Positions 43,671 to 55,434 of a stretch of 64,000 nucleotides of DNA are shown in pieces. Position 1 is the stretch's first letter. Each line of letters starts with the position of its first letter. The notes beneath the pieces were generated by a model, which saw only the letters and a program-made list of their open reading frames with translations, searched no databases and was not told the DNA's origin. This DNA comes from Dasypus novemcinctus. Taxonomy: Eukaryota; Chordata; Mammalia; Cingulata; Dasypodidae. A program made the position numbers and the translations under genes. The stretch spans positions 187,035,216-187,099,215 of the forward strand of contig NC_080673.1 in NCBI RefSeq assembly GCF_030445035.2, in the 5' to 3' direction.

Positions 43671-44819
43671 AATTAACTGAGTCATTCTGCTCTTGTTTCT
43701 TCACTGTCTGGCCTAGATGTGGCAGCACAGGGGTAGAGTGCAGGGCGGCACTGTGGGGCGAGCTGATATTGTTCTGGGAGGAAATTGCTTCAGCTCAGCC
43801 TACATAGTCATTGCTCAGGTCGATGGTGTATGGAGCTAAAGGGAAAATGATCTGAACTAGCTTTCTGTGTGTTTCTAGATCATACCAAGGTAAAGATCCA
43901 AAGCCAGTGTCCAATTCTAGTGGTCCTGCATGAGAAGAGGGGACCTTGAAGCCAGTGAGCTGTGAAAAGGAACTGGTAATGCTTTAGGGGTTTGAAGCAA
44001 TGGCATTATGCTGCAGGGCCTCCCAGAGTCTGAGTTAAAGGGCTCATGGACAAAAGTCCTGTTGCCCTGCCAGTGTCAGGTAAGGGTCTGGGCAGACTGG
44101 GAATTGAAAGTCAGTGCATAGATAAGCTTTCCAAAGATGAGGGTCAGCCAGTGCAAAGCCATGATTTTGATCTGAAGCATTCCAACCACTCCAATTGCAT
44201 AGCGTCCTCACCCCACTCCCTCCACTGTTTGATCATACATCCGCATCTTCAAAACACTCTTTGAACACTGGTCAGAGGCAATCATGCTGAGACGAAGCAA
44301 CTGAGAATATTTAATATTACTGCACACAACGAGCTCCAGCCATCCTCCATCCTGCCGGGATAAGGCATGACTCCTTTTAATATTGCTCTTTAATGAATCA
44401 GATTTTAATTAATTGTTTGGTGTCTGCCAGCCTAGAGTAAAGAGGCTGTGCACACTTTCAGGATCCACGGGGACACTCAAATATTTGTTGACCAATGGAT
44501 AATGAAGTATCTTTAAGTGTACCAATAAAAAAGCAGTCAAATATTGTTATCTCATATTTCTGCTGTCATCAAACGCAGTGAGCAAGCACTTAGGGAGATC
44601 AGAGACAAACTCTCCCTTTCTCTCTTTGGGACCCAGGACACAGTTCATTCAAGCTAGGTGCTTGGAGGATATAAGTACTGTGACCTTGGGCAGTGATTTC
44701 ATCTTAAGATCCTTAACTAACTACATCTGCAAACACTCTTGCAGATAAGGTCATATTCTGATGATCTAAGTAGACCTGAAGTTTTGGTGGGCACTATTCT
44801 TTTCACTACAAGGAGTATG
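43671..44819. other. Intron, unique, with AT-rich homeodomain-like core
   Basis: About 1.15 kb free of recognised repeats. 44370-44420 holds TTTTAATATTGCTC and TTTTAATTAATTG, clustered TAAT cores. No exon supported. Confidence 0.45.
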
Positions 44820-45165
44820 CTGAGTATTTCACAGTAGTCAGTACAGGATGCTATGGGAACATGTGGGAGATACTTTAATGTGTTTTAGGGTTAGAGAATA
44901 GCTCCCAAAAGAAGTGAAAATTAAGGTGACTCTTGAATGACAAACATAGGCAGGAGCAAGAGTAAAGAATACCTTGGTAGAACCGAAGAAAGTCCAAAAA
45001 TTGAAGAGTGACACAAGAAGGACAGGCTGGGGCCAGATGATGGAGGGCTTTCTGAGTATTATAAGGAGTTGGATTTTAGCCTGAGGACAACAAAAAGGGA
45101 TAAGAGGGAGGTTTTAAGCAGGGGCACGAGATAATTGAAACACCGTATCACATCTTAAGGCCTTG
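44820..45165 (+). mobile_element. L2 LINE fragment
   Basis: GGATGCTATGGGAACATG, TTAAGGTGACTCTTGAATGAC, GGACAGGCTGGGGCCAGATGATGGAGGGCTTTC, GGAGTTGGATTTTAGCCTGAGG and GTTTTAAGCAGGGGC follow the L2 3' half. Confidence 0.65.
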
Positions 45166-46575
45166 GTCCAAGCCTAAGGCAAAAAAGCCTAAGGCAGGTA
45201 TCCCAGTGCCCAGCAAACTCTTTATCTTGCTGTCTACTCCTTGCTTTGTAGGATCTGGAATTGTTTTTTTTTTCATCCTCCTTATCTTGATTTTTTTTTT
45301 TTTCTCATTTGCCTCTTCTCTTCTGCTCTCCAAGAATCTGACTTTGTTCTGTTATTTAGAATTCATTTATTGCCCTATCATGTCTGGGACAACAGTCCAA
45401 AATTTTGAGCATGTACTTTCATTTGTATATATTTCATCATAAATTATACACATCTACTTATAGAGTTATGAATGACTAATTATTAGTGAAGCTTAACTTC
45501 TTTTCTTGGCTGATAATAAACACTATAGAGATATTAATAATTTATGTCTATATCCATTTCATACTCCCAGTGGTTAGCACACCCACCTTGGGATGCTGAC
45601 CTTATCAGTTGAATGTGTTCTACTGAACAACCCAAAAGTTTGCATCCCATTCAGGACAGCAGCACAGTGTTCCCAGTAAGCTATATAGACATTCCCTTTT
45701 TCCTTTAATATGAAAAGAAAAGTCTAAAATATTAGACTTCAGAGTTTAGAACAATGCTGCCAGTAGCAAAGAATCATCAACAATGTACAAATTTTATCAA
45801 CAGTTAACTTCATAATATTTTTATGCTTCCACTTATGTAAATATCAAATGCTATAGAGGTAACACTATCTTGTATTGCTCTTATTAATGATCCATCCAGT
45901 GGAAGCCATCCCCATCCCAATTGAGAACTTTTCTGCATTGTTCAGATGGTGCTTTATCCTGTTTTATTTTTGCCATACTCGTTCTGCATTCTGAGTTTCT
46001 CTCTGCTTCATGTACAATGGATGTACTAATTCTGAAGAAGCCTCCGTCTCTCTGTCTATAATCATTCAAGGGTGACATGAGATAACACTTGTGCTAGAGC
46101 TTAATAAATTTAAAAAGTTATACATTGTAGATTACCAGCACTAACATATGGACACTTCCTGCCTAAACCACAGAGAGCTCATCTGTTATTTCCACTGCAT
46201 GAATCTATGTAGTGTGGGCCTGATATCTGCTAATTTGTGGGTAATCTGAGTTCACTTTATCTACCTTATGACCAGGTAAAACTGTGTATCCTCTCAGGGG
46301 AAAGTTCCTCCAGGCCTCCATAGGAAAGGATGATTTTCATCAAAATTGGCTGAGCCTTATGTATTTATAGATCATGCAGTAGGTGCAAATCTGTGTGCCT
46401 CATGCTTCTGGATTGTGAAGAAGTTAAAGATGAGATCTAGCTGGGGATGATGAGCTATGATGACATACAAAAGCCACCGTAGTAATATGTGTTAGCACTC
46501 TGACTTCTTGGTGGCTTTACTAGTGCCATTAGTGATTTAAACAAACACATTCAAATCATGTCTCAGATTTACTGA
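45166..46575. other. Intron, nothing recognised
   Basis: About 1.4 kb of AT-rich DNA with two long T runs near 45265-45305. No supported exon or repeat. Confidence 0.5.
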
Positions 46576-46579
46576 TCAC

Positions 46580-46705
46580 AATTCAGCCCTCTGGAATTTA
46601 AGCTCCCTTAATGCAGAGACTGTTTGTTTTGTTCATTGCATATCACACATGCCTAGAACAGGTTCTTCTAATAGTAGACACTCAAATATTTGTTATACGA
46701 ATAAA
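46580..46705 (+). mobile_element. L2 LINE 3' end
   Basis: GGAATTTAAGCTCCCTTAATGCAGAGACTGTTTGTTTTGTTC and GACACTCAAATATTTGTTATACGAATAAA match the L2 terminus. Confidence 0.6.
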
Positions 46706-46774
46706 CCATCTCAGAACCTACCTATGACTTATTGTCCATTGGTATAGACATATGAACTAACTGGCAGATCAGTA

Positions 46775-47960
46775 TGACTTCATGGTAAGGCAGAAACAAA
46801 GGTGTGGGAGGAAATCACCACCCAGAGAAATGGCATTTCATTTGGATCTTGGAAATTATGTTGAGGTTTATCAGGTGGAGGATGGGGAAGGGGCTTCAAA
46901 GCAGTAAGTACTGCCTGTGCAAAGACTCAAGGTGCATGAAAACTCACCAAGTTCAGGGAATGGTAGGAAAGCCCCTATGGCCAAGATATTGGCAGTGTTG
47001 GGGGAAAATGTATCCCAAAGCAAGACTGGAGGAAACGGTAATAAATTGTTTTGGAGCCTTGTATTTAACGCAGCGGAGCTTAAACTAAAATCTGTTGGCA
47101 GTGGAGAGCTAATGAAGGTTTTAAGAAAGGGAATGTCTGTTATTTGTGTTTTAGAAGGAAATGGTAGAGGTAGTTCCACAGAAATCAAGGGAACTAGCTG
47201 GAAAAGAACTGTAGACGATATGGAATGGGAGACCTGCATTAAAGCAGTGTGTTGGGAAGAGAGGAAATGGTTGGTTCAAGAAATATGTAGCAGGTATAAT
47301 CACCAGGATATTAAGCATTGGAATGAGGGTAATGACAGAAAAGTAGGAGTTGAGAAGACTTCTACATTCTAGCTTTAGCCTTCAGTGAGAATCTTTGAGG
47401 ATGTGGCTGTTTGGGGGCTTATTGAGTTTGAGCTATTGGTAGAGAATATAGGAGACTGCCAGCTGGCAGTTGAAGATGTGTCTAGATCTCAGAAGGGGCT
47501 AGAGATGAAGACTTAGGAATCAATGGATTGCAGGTAAAGCTGTGAGAGCAGGAGAGCGCGGAAGGAAACACTAGAGGAGGAAGCCTAAAATTAAGTAGAT
47601 GTACCAGAAAAAGGAACCAGTCAAGGAGTCAGTGAGGGAGCATGTAGGGAGGTAAAGGAAAAACAGCCAAGTGTAGGACTGTGGAAGCCAAGGGAAGGGG
47701 AATTTTCCAGTACTTGGTCAATTATCTAAAGTGCTTTGCCTGGTTAAATAAAAGAAGAGCTGAATGGATTTGGCAGTAAGAGGTTGAAGCCATTTAAGTG
47801 GGGGCAGAAGCCAGATTGCAGCAGATTCAGGTTGAGTGACAAATATGAAGCCTAGCAAGTGTGGACAACTCTTCTGAGAAGTTTGGTTGTGAAGGAAAGG
47901 GAGTAGAAGGAGCAGTTGCTTGAGAGAGAGCAAGTGCTGGAGGATTCATTTTGTTAAACA
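46775..47960 (+). mobile_element. L2 LINE, about 1.2 kb of 3' half
   Basis: Consecutive L2 phrases: GAGGATGGGGAAGGGGCTTC, TGTGCAAAGACTCAAGG, GGCAGTGGAGAGCTAATGAAGGTTTTAAGAAAGGG, GTAGGAGTTGAGAAGACTTC, GCCAGCTGGCAGTTGAAGATG, GTGGAAGCCAAGGGAAGG. Open frames of 151 and 122 codons on the two strands inside are chance products of purine-rich sequence. Confidence 0.65.
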
Positions 47961-48009
47961 AGAGAAATTTGGGTATGTCTGTCACCACATTTATCATGCT
48001 ACACAGCAA
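47961..48009. other. Short junction
   Basis: Unassigned sequence between L2 and an antisense LINE fragment. Confidence 0.4.
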
Positions 48010-48455
48010 TAGTTTATTTACAGTTTAAATAATAATAATACAGAAATTTATAGAGAAGAATAAATACTTGTTGATCCCCTACCCCAAATTGATAGCTAAT
48101 TTTAAAACCATATTCACTTACAGCCTTTTTACATAAAAAGCAATAAAATGGTAGCAATAAGTTTGACATCTATTTTGTCACCATCTTCATAACTTTCCTT
48201 TCCTTTTTCTTGGCAGTTTCCATTCTTTCCATGAATTTTCTGTGTATTATTCCAATTTATGTTAATATAATTTTATCTGCAGATGTAGTTATGCATGAAC
48301 AGTGTTCAGGTTGTTTTGTGTGTTTAAATGAACATAAATGGTGTACTTTACAGACTTTTCTGCTTAACATTATGTTTTTGAGATCTAGTTGCATTGATAA
48401 GTTTAATTCACTCTTTTATGGGCTGCATACTATTTGTACAATATTTTATTGATAA
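48010..48455 (-). mobile_element. L1M-type 3' UTR, antisense (tentative)
   Basis: CTGCTTAACATTATGTTTTTGAGATCTAGTTGCATTGATAAG and ACTCTTTTATGGGCTGCATACTATTTG echo the antisense L1M 3' region also seen at 452-830. Diverged. Confidence 0.45.
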
Positions 48456-49264
48456 GTCTCTCTTAAGAGTTCAAATTGCACTGGGGCAAGGAAGATCTGC
48501 TGGTGGTATTTTTATTCCCAGTGCCCAAGTATTCATTGACTAAGTGAGTAAGAGTGTAGGTAGACAGGTTGGGGGTACAGTGGGGCTCTTCCTTGGGGAC
48601 AGTAGAGAAGTTTGGTTTCAGGAGGACTTCATATTCGACAGCTTCTATATTCTGTGAAATTGAAGGATAAGGAATTGACAGATATGGTGTAGATTTATAT
48701 CATTTATAACATTTAGCTTAGTCAGGGGGAAGATTTTCCCAAATAGCTAATATTTCTATAAAAGTCACATGCTTTAGGCTCTTGGAATGACCACAACTAG
48801 AAAATGCTGCATAGCTTCTAAAATATTGATTTGTCTGCCATAAATTCTTCTGTGGTAATTTGTACAATCCTTTAGCGTTGGGGGTGGATGGTGGCTTGTT
48901 CTTTGATTGCAGAGTATTTCATGATTTGAATCAATCTTAAAGGTTTCTGGAAAGCATTCATCTAGTTGTCACTTGAGCTCTTATTAAAAATATTATTATA
49001 CTGGATGTGATGGATTCGGTCATTTTGTGAGGTTTAATCTATTTTGCATGTTAATAATCCACTATGGATAATATGCAAGATCATTTTTAAGTTTCATAGT
49101 CTCTGCATGAGTATTGGGGAGTTGTCCAATTGTGCCCAAGGGCTGTGGAGGATGTTCCAGCGAATTGGGTCTTGCTCGCCCAAGTTGACTGTATAATTCA
49201 TCACTGATCCAAACCAGAGCTTTATTCTCTAGTTCAAAACAGAAAAGAAAATATTTCAATATGG
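48456..49264. other. Intron, nothing recognised
   Basis: About 800 bp of unique-looking DNA. Confidence 0.5.
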
Positions 49265-49345
49265 TTCAACTAATATATATTAGATGTCTACTCTGAACTA
49301 GGCACTCTTCCAGGTGCTGAGTGGGCAAGAGAAAAAGGGGTCCAA
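49265..49345 (+). mobile_element. L2 scrap
   Basis: ATTAGATGTCTACTCTGAACTAGGCACTCTTCCAGGTGCTGAG resembles the L2 phrase for ...CACCTACTATGTGCCAGGCACTG. Confidence 0.5.
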
Positions 49346-49489
49346 AAATGAAGGTTACATTCTTTCCACATTTGTTATATTTGCAACGTATGTAGACAGA
49401 GTGACTGCAGAGGTATTGATATTTAATTTGCCCCAATAGCTTCCAGCTCGTTTTAAAGAGTGTACACCTATAATTGCATTAGATCTTCC

Positions 49490-49675
49490 TATCTACATCC
49501 TGTGGGGTAAATGGAATTATCATCATTCTGCAGATACAGGGACAGAGGCTCAGAAAGTTTAAGCAACCTGTTTCAAGTCACACAGCAGGTAATTGTCAGA
49601 GTGTGATGACAGATTTAGGTTCATGTCTATCCAACTCTAAAGCATTTGTTCTTTCTATTCTTCAAAGCTATCTCT
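49490..49675 (-). mobile_element. MIR-type SINE, antisense
   Basis: GTAAATGGAATTATCATCATTCTGCAGATACAGGGACAGAGGCTCAGAAAGTTTAAGCAACCTG, then TCACACAGCAGGTAATTGTCAGAG. Confidence 0.7.
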
Positions 49676-50049
49676 CAAATTTATACTGAAGACTAATAAA
49701 CCTCCTTATTAACTAGAAACAAGGCAATGTGAACTGCATATTAAACAGGAAAATATGAAAGTAAATTGATAATTTGCAGCCCATTATCTAGATACAACAT
49801 TGTAAATGCATCATCTTGGAATATTCTTGGTGTTCTGGCCACAAGATATGTCTGTTTATTTCAGAGGCAAGAACCTAGAACACAGGTAACCAGGACCTCC
49901 CACTGTTGCCATCTTCCCAATTCCTAGGTCTCCTCTGCTCTATTTTGGTGCATTCATTCAGCTTATTGGAAGTTACTGAATATCATTCCTTTTCCTAGAC
50001 CATTTTAGGAGCTAGGGTGGAGTATGCCCTTAATAGATCTGTTGCCTAG
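49676..50049. other. Intron, nothing recognised
   Basis: Unique-looking DNA, no supported features. Confidence 0.5.
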
Positions 50050-50479
50050 GTATGGTAGGCAGAATAATGGTCCTGCACAGATGTCCGTGTCTTCATCCCT
50101 GGAACCTGTTAATATGTTACCTTAAATAGCAAAATGGGCCTTGCCGTATAATTAATTTAAAAACCTTGAGAAGGGAAGGTTATCCCAGATTATCTAGGTG
50201 GGAAAAATCTAATCACATGGGTCATTAATGTCAGAGAATATTTCCTGGCTGTGGTCACTGGGAGTTGGGACTAAAGAAGACTCGTCAGAGAGATGTAAAG
50301 TTGCTGACTTCGAGGTTGACAGAAGGGAACTATGGACCAAGGAATGTGAGCAGCTTCCAGTAGCTTGAAAAGGAAAGGAAATATATTCTACACTAGAGCC
50401 CCCAGAAAGGAACAGAACATTGCCGACACCTTCATTTTAACCCATTGAAAATCTTACTGGAATTTGTTTTTAATTTATT

Positions 50480-51150
50480 GAAATATACACTCATACATAA
50501 ACATAAATAAATAAGTGTATAGTAATAGTTTTGAACTTATAAAACATACATAATAACATCATACAGGCCTCTCATACCTCACACTACCACCAATACTTTG
50601 CATTGCTGTGAAAAATTTTTAACTAATGATTAAAGAACATCCTCAAAATATACTAACCAAAGTACCTTATACTTGGTGTACTTTTCTCCCACCCCACACT
50701 ATTATTATTATTATTATTATATCATTTATACCAGAACATATATAAACAAGAAGTGTATTGTAAAAGTTGTGAACTTACAAAGCAAACATGCATGACATCA
50801 TACAGGGGACCCATACATCAACCCATCACCAACACTTTGCATTGTTGTGACATATTTGTTACAAAGTATGAAAAAAATCATCAGAATCTTACTAACTACA
50901 GTCCTAATATTACATTTGGTGTATTTTTCCCCAAACCCACCCTATTATTATTTTTAAAATATATTTTTATGACAGAAGTTGTAAACTTACAGAACAATCT
51001 TGCACATAGGCAGAATTCCCATACAATACCCCTCCATCAACACACCACACCATGGTGGAACATTTGTTGCAGATTATGAGATAATATCATCAGATTATTA
51101 CCAGGTCTTTAGTGTACATTGGCACACTTTTTCCATACTCCCTCATTATC
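50480..51150 (-). repeat. Three diverged tandem units of about 220-245 bp in the LINE 3' region
   Basis: Units at about 50480-50700, 50720-50950 and 50960-51150 repeat the order GTTTTGAACTTAYAAAA / GTTGTGAACTTACAAAG / GTTGTAAACTTACAGAA, then CATCATACAGG, CACCAATACTTTGCATTG, TTGTTACAAA and TTTGGTGTA. A related single unit on the plus strand is at 60840-61065. Confidence 0.6.
50698..50721. repeat. (ATT)n microsatellite
   Basis: About seven ATT triplets between two of the tandem units. Confidence 0.85.
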
Positions 51151-54100
51151 AACACAGTACATTTTTGGCATAGATGAATGAATATTACATTATTACTATT
51201 AACCACAGTCCATGTATCACTCCAGTTGTATTTTTCCTATGCTTCTCCACTTTCCCAATAGTGATTGGCAATAGTGATGTACATCTCCTCTAGCTCATAA
51301 AGGACACTTTTGCATCTGTGACATCAACTACAATTCTCATCCACCTCTGGTTTTACTGTGTTATTCAGTCCCTAAATTATTCTCTAGCTTTCTATCAATT
51401 GGCATTTACATCCTTAGACTGCCATTTTCAACCACATTCCCATTTAAAAACCAGGTGTTACTCACTATAATGTGTTACCATCAGCTCTATACATTTCCAT
51501 ACTTTTACAGTAAAGCTAATTAAAACTTCTACATACATTAAATATCAGTAGTCCATCTCAGGCCTCCTCTTATCTCCTTTAAGAATCCCCCACCTACCAG
51601 CAGGTGTTGAAGATATTTTCCTACATTTTCTTCTAGAAGCTTTATGGTTCTTGCTTTTATATTTAGGTTTTTGTTCCATTCTGAGTTAGTTTTTATATAA
51701 GGTGTGAGATAGGAGTCCTCTTTCCTTCTTTTGGCTATATGGAGATCCAGTTCTTTCAGTACCATTTGTTGAATGGACTGTTGTGCCTGAGATGGGTGGG
51801 TTTAACAGGTTTTTCAAAAATCACTTGACCCCAGATGTGAGGGTCTGTTTCTGAACCATTAGTTTGGTTCCATTGGTCTATATATTTGTCTTCATGCCAG
51901 TATTAGCCTGTTTTTACCACTGTAGATAGGAAATATGATTTAAAGTTTGGAAGTGAGATTCTTCCAACTTTGTTTTTTTCTTTTAAAGGTGTTTCTGGCT
52001 ATTCAGGACCAAATAAATGTGATAATTGTGCTTTCTATTTGTTTTAAAAATGTCGGTGGGATTTTTACTGGATTGCATTGAATTTGTGTATCAATTTGAG
52101 TAGAATTGATATCTTAATGATCTTTAGTATTCCAATCTGTGAACATGGAATATTCTTCCAATTTTTTAGGTCTTTTTAAATTTCTTTTAACAACGAGTTG
52201 TAGTTTTCTGATTACACATGCTTTACATAGTTTATTCTTAAGTATTTGGGTCTTCTCTGTCATATTTTATTTTTACCACTCTTTTGACACTTTCAGTTGC
52301 TTTTACTGATACAGTCTTCTATTTAGACTTTCTTTCAAGCCTCTCTCTCCTGTTTTTCCTTTTCAGGCTGTAGCACACCATTTACATCCTCCAAAGCTGG
52401 TCTCTTGGTTACAGACTCTCACAGTTTCTGTTAATCTGTGAATATTCTAAACTCATCTTCATTTTTGAAAGACAGTCTTATTTGATCTAAGATTCTTGGT
52501 TGGAATTTTTCTTTTGCAGTATCTTAAATATATCATACCACTGTCTTCTTGCCTCCATGGTTTCTGATGAGAAATTGTTACTTAATCTTATTGCGTATCC
52601 CTTATATGTTATGCATTACTTTTCTCTTGCTGCTTTCAGAATTCTCTCTTTGTCTCTGGTGTTTGACATTCTGATTAGTATGTGCCTCAAAAGTCACCTA
52701 TTTGGATTTATTGAGATGGGAGCACATTGTGCTTCTTGGACATGGATATCTATGTCCTTCAGTGGGGTTGGGAAATTTTCTACCATTATTTCTTAAAATA
52801 TTCCTTCTGCCCCTTTTCCCTTCTCTTCTCCTTCTGGGACACCCATGACATGTATGTCTGCGTGTGTCTTGCTGTCATTTAGTTCTCTGAGACCTTGTTC
52901 AATTTATTCCATTCTTTTCTTCATCTGTTCTTTTGTATGTTTGCTTTCAGAGGCCATTTCTTCAAGCTCACCAAAGCCTCCTAAAATCTGCTATTTCATG
53001 ATTGCAGTGTATTTTTTATTTCATTTATTGTGCCTTTCATTCCCATAAGATTTGTTATTTTTCTATGTATGCTTTCAAATTCTTTTTGCTAATCCAATGT
53101 CTTCTCAATATCCCTAATTTCTTTAGCCATCTCATTGAATTTATTAAAGAGATTTGTTTGAACATCTATGATTAGTTGTCTCAACTCCTTTACATCATCT
53201 GGAGGCTTATCTTGTTCCTTTAACTGGGCCATAGCTTCCTGTTTCTTGGTGTGGATTGTAAATTTTTGTTAGTTTCTTGGCATCTGGCTTACTAGATGCA
53301 TTTATTCTGGGCACAGTTTCTCTCTTTAGTTTAGGGATTTCTTGCCCTTTCTCCTTTGCTGGTTGTGCAGTAGGAGCAAAGGATATAGTTGATGCTATAA
53401 ACTGTGGAGCCTTAAGCCGCCCTCATTGCCCCACAGACTGATGAAGCCTCTTCCAACTTTATCCTTTGCCAGTGGCTAGGAATAAAGCCATAGCTGTGTG
53501 TAATAATCCAAGTCATGCAGGCCTAGACTGTAGTTGCCCAGAGAGACTGATGAAGCATCAAGCCCCTTTCTCCCCTGTCTGGGGTGGGGCTGGAGCTTCA
53601 GGTGTGGGCAGCAATCTATGCCTTGTGGGTCCACAGTTGCCCTGGTAGACTTCTGACTATTCAGTCTGTGCCTGCTGAATGTACCTGCAGTTACCCTGAG
53701 AGGCTTGTGCAGGGCCACCAGCTTCCTCTCTGCTAGAGCTGGGGCTGGAACCTAGGTGAGGGCTGCAGACCGGTCTGGGTGAAAGAAGCCAATCCCTCCC
53801 ATCACTGTGATTTTCAGTCAGCCTGGCTTCCCCACTGCTATCGGTGTAGTCTAAATGGTGCAACTCGCCTCTTTCCAGCCTGGACAAGTTCAAACTTCAG
53901 CTGTTCTTAGGGTTATGTTTTAGCCAGCTGAATTTACCAATCAGTAGCTGAAATCAGTGGCCAATCCTCTGTTTTGGGGAACTGGAGCTTCCAGTTCCAG
54001 CCACAGAATAGCCAGAGGTGGGGCTGGGGCTTATGCTAGAGCTGCAGTCTTATCTGGATGGAAAGAAGCTGGTCCCTACTAGCACTGAGATTTTCAGTTT

Positions 54101-55012
54101 GCCCCACTTCCCCTCCTGCTAGTGGCAGAGTTAAAATGGCAGCTGCCAGCCTCTTTCTGACTTGGTCAAATTTTAGCTCTTCTTAGGATTATACTTTAGC
54201 CTGCTAATCAGTAGCTGAAGTTGGTGCCCATTTGTCCATCTTCCTCCACACCTTTTGGGAAGTGGAGCTTCCAATTTCAGCTGCAGAATAGCTCCTGAGG
54301 AGGCTTGTGCCTCCAGTGGAGGATTGTTACTGGCCTCCAGAGCATGGAGCACTCTACTGATGAATCTTCTCTGAGGTGGGCAGTCTCCTCCTTCCATATT
54401 TTCAAGGATGTTGCAGGATGCTCTTCTCGGCTCTTGGAGTCCCCAAACAGTTGCTGTAGATAGCTCTGGGTGATTACTATCTGCCCTGTAGCACGAGATG
54501 ACTCTAGGAACTCCTTACTCTGCTGCCATCTTGCTGGTTGTCTCCCTATTATTTTTGATGTAATGTGTATGCAATCTAAAGCTCTCAAATCAGCTACTTG
54601 TGATTCTGGCATCCTGCCATGTGGTGAGGCAAAATGGAGGCTAATCTCTGCTGGTTCCCTGTCTTCCCATCCAAAATCTACCATCTCCCGGACTCAGCTG
54701 TGGGCAATCAGCTGATAGCCTCTTTCTGGGCCTCTTCTCTCAGCCTTGGTTGCTCTGCTTTCTTGCTGAGGTGACCTGTGGGTGGTAAGGCATATGGCTT
54801 GTCTCTTCAGCCTTGAACTGCTCCATGAACCTAGACTTTTGGGGGCTTCATGCCTCAGGTTTAGCTGCTAGCTAAGTCCTCTTTCTTATGTGGCCAGGTC
54901 AAAATGCCTTTTTGGAATTTTAACTTATTGAATTGTAAGTTAATAAATTTACATTATTTTAAGGCACTAAATTTGTGATAATTTGTTATATGAGCAATAG
55001 AGAACTGAGACA

Positions 55013-55149
55013 CTTGGTCATGTGCTTATCTCATTATTTCACTAATATTCTACAATAGTATAAGCAGCACACTTAGTAAAAGAACCTCCTTAAGAAAAAT
55101 ATTTTTACAATGCTTTGCAGCTTATATTCTTAGAAACCATCATGAGACT
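55013..55149. other. Intron, nothing recognised
   Basis: Short unassigned stretch. Confidence 0.4.
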
Positions 55150-55365
55150 TAATAGTCTAAAGGGTATAGATTTGGAGTTAAAGGTGGTTTAAAACCTGGC
55201 CTTTCCGCTAAAGTTATAGGAATACAGATAATGTGCTTTCTCAGTCTCACTTTCCTTATTGGTAAAGTGGAGGCTATTGAGGGGTTTAGAACAGACAACT
55301 GGAAAGTGCTTAACATGGTGCCAGGCACACAGTGGCTGCCTGACAAATGGTTTTAGTGAGGATAA
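55150..55365 (+). mobile_element. MIR SINE
   Basis: GGTATAGATTTGGAGTTAAAGG, TTTCTCAGTCTCACTTTCCTTATTGGTAAAGTGG, GGAAAGTGCTTAACATGGTGCCAGGCACACAG. Good MIR order. Confidence 0.65.
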
Positions 55366-55434
55366 GGATGCCCAAAGTGTTGGATTGCTTTTAATTATTG
55401 GAATAGCAAAACCACTTAGTTTGTTAGTGTTTGA

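Larger units (their letters stand above)
50466..54912 (-). mobile_element. HAL1-like (half-L1) LINE, antisense, about 4.4 kb
   Basis: Flanked by an 8-bp target duplication TGGAATTT (50458-50465, 54913-54920). Read on the minus strand it runs 5' region (54912-53400, with ACCAGCAAGATGGCAGCAGAG near 54540-54517), an ORF1-like part (about 53400-52330), then, without endonuclease or reverse transcriptase core, directly the distal end of ORF2 (about 52255-51600) and a long 3' region (51590-50466). Lack of most of ORF2 is the defining feature of HAL1 elements, which depend on L1 proteins. All frames are broken. The outermost 370 bp at 54545-54912 could be another element rather than 5' UTR. Confidence 0.65.
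50050..55012 (+). mobile_element. Old MaLR/ERVL-type LTR, split by a LINE
   Basis: The left part 50050-50465 opens TATGGTAGGCAGAATAATGG, as at 16844. The right part 54913-55012 holds the expected end, GTAAGTTAATAAATTTAC, GGCACTAAATTTGTG and GATAATTTGTTATATGAGC. The parts join at TGGAATTT, which is duplicated on both sides of the inserted LINE. Total LTR about 510 bp. Confidence 0.7.

Noticed and set aside
46871..47372. 151-codon (+) and 122-codon (-) open frames
   Set aside because: Both fall in an L2 fragment. Purine-rich L2 3' sequence tends to be open by chance.
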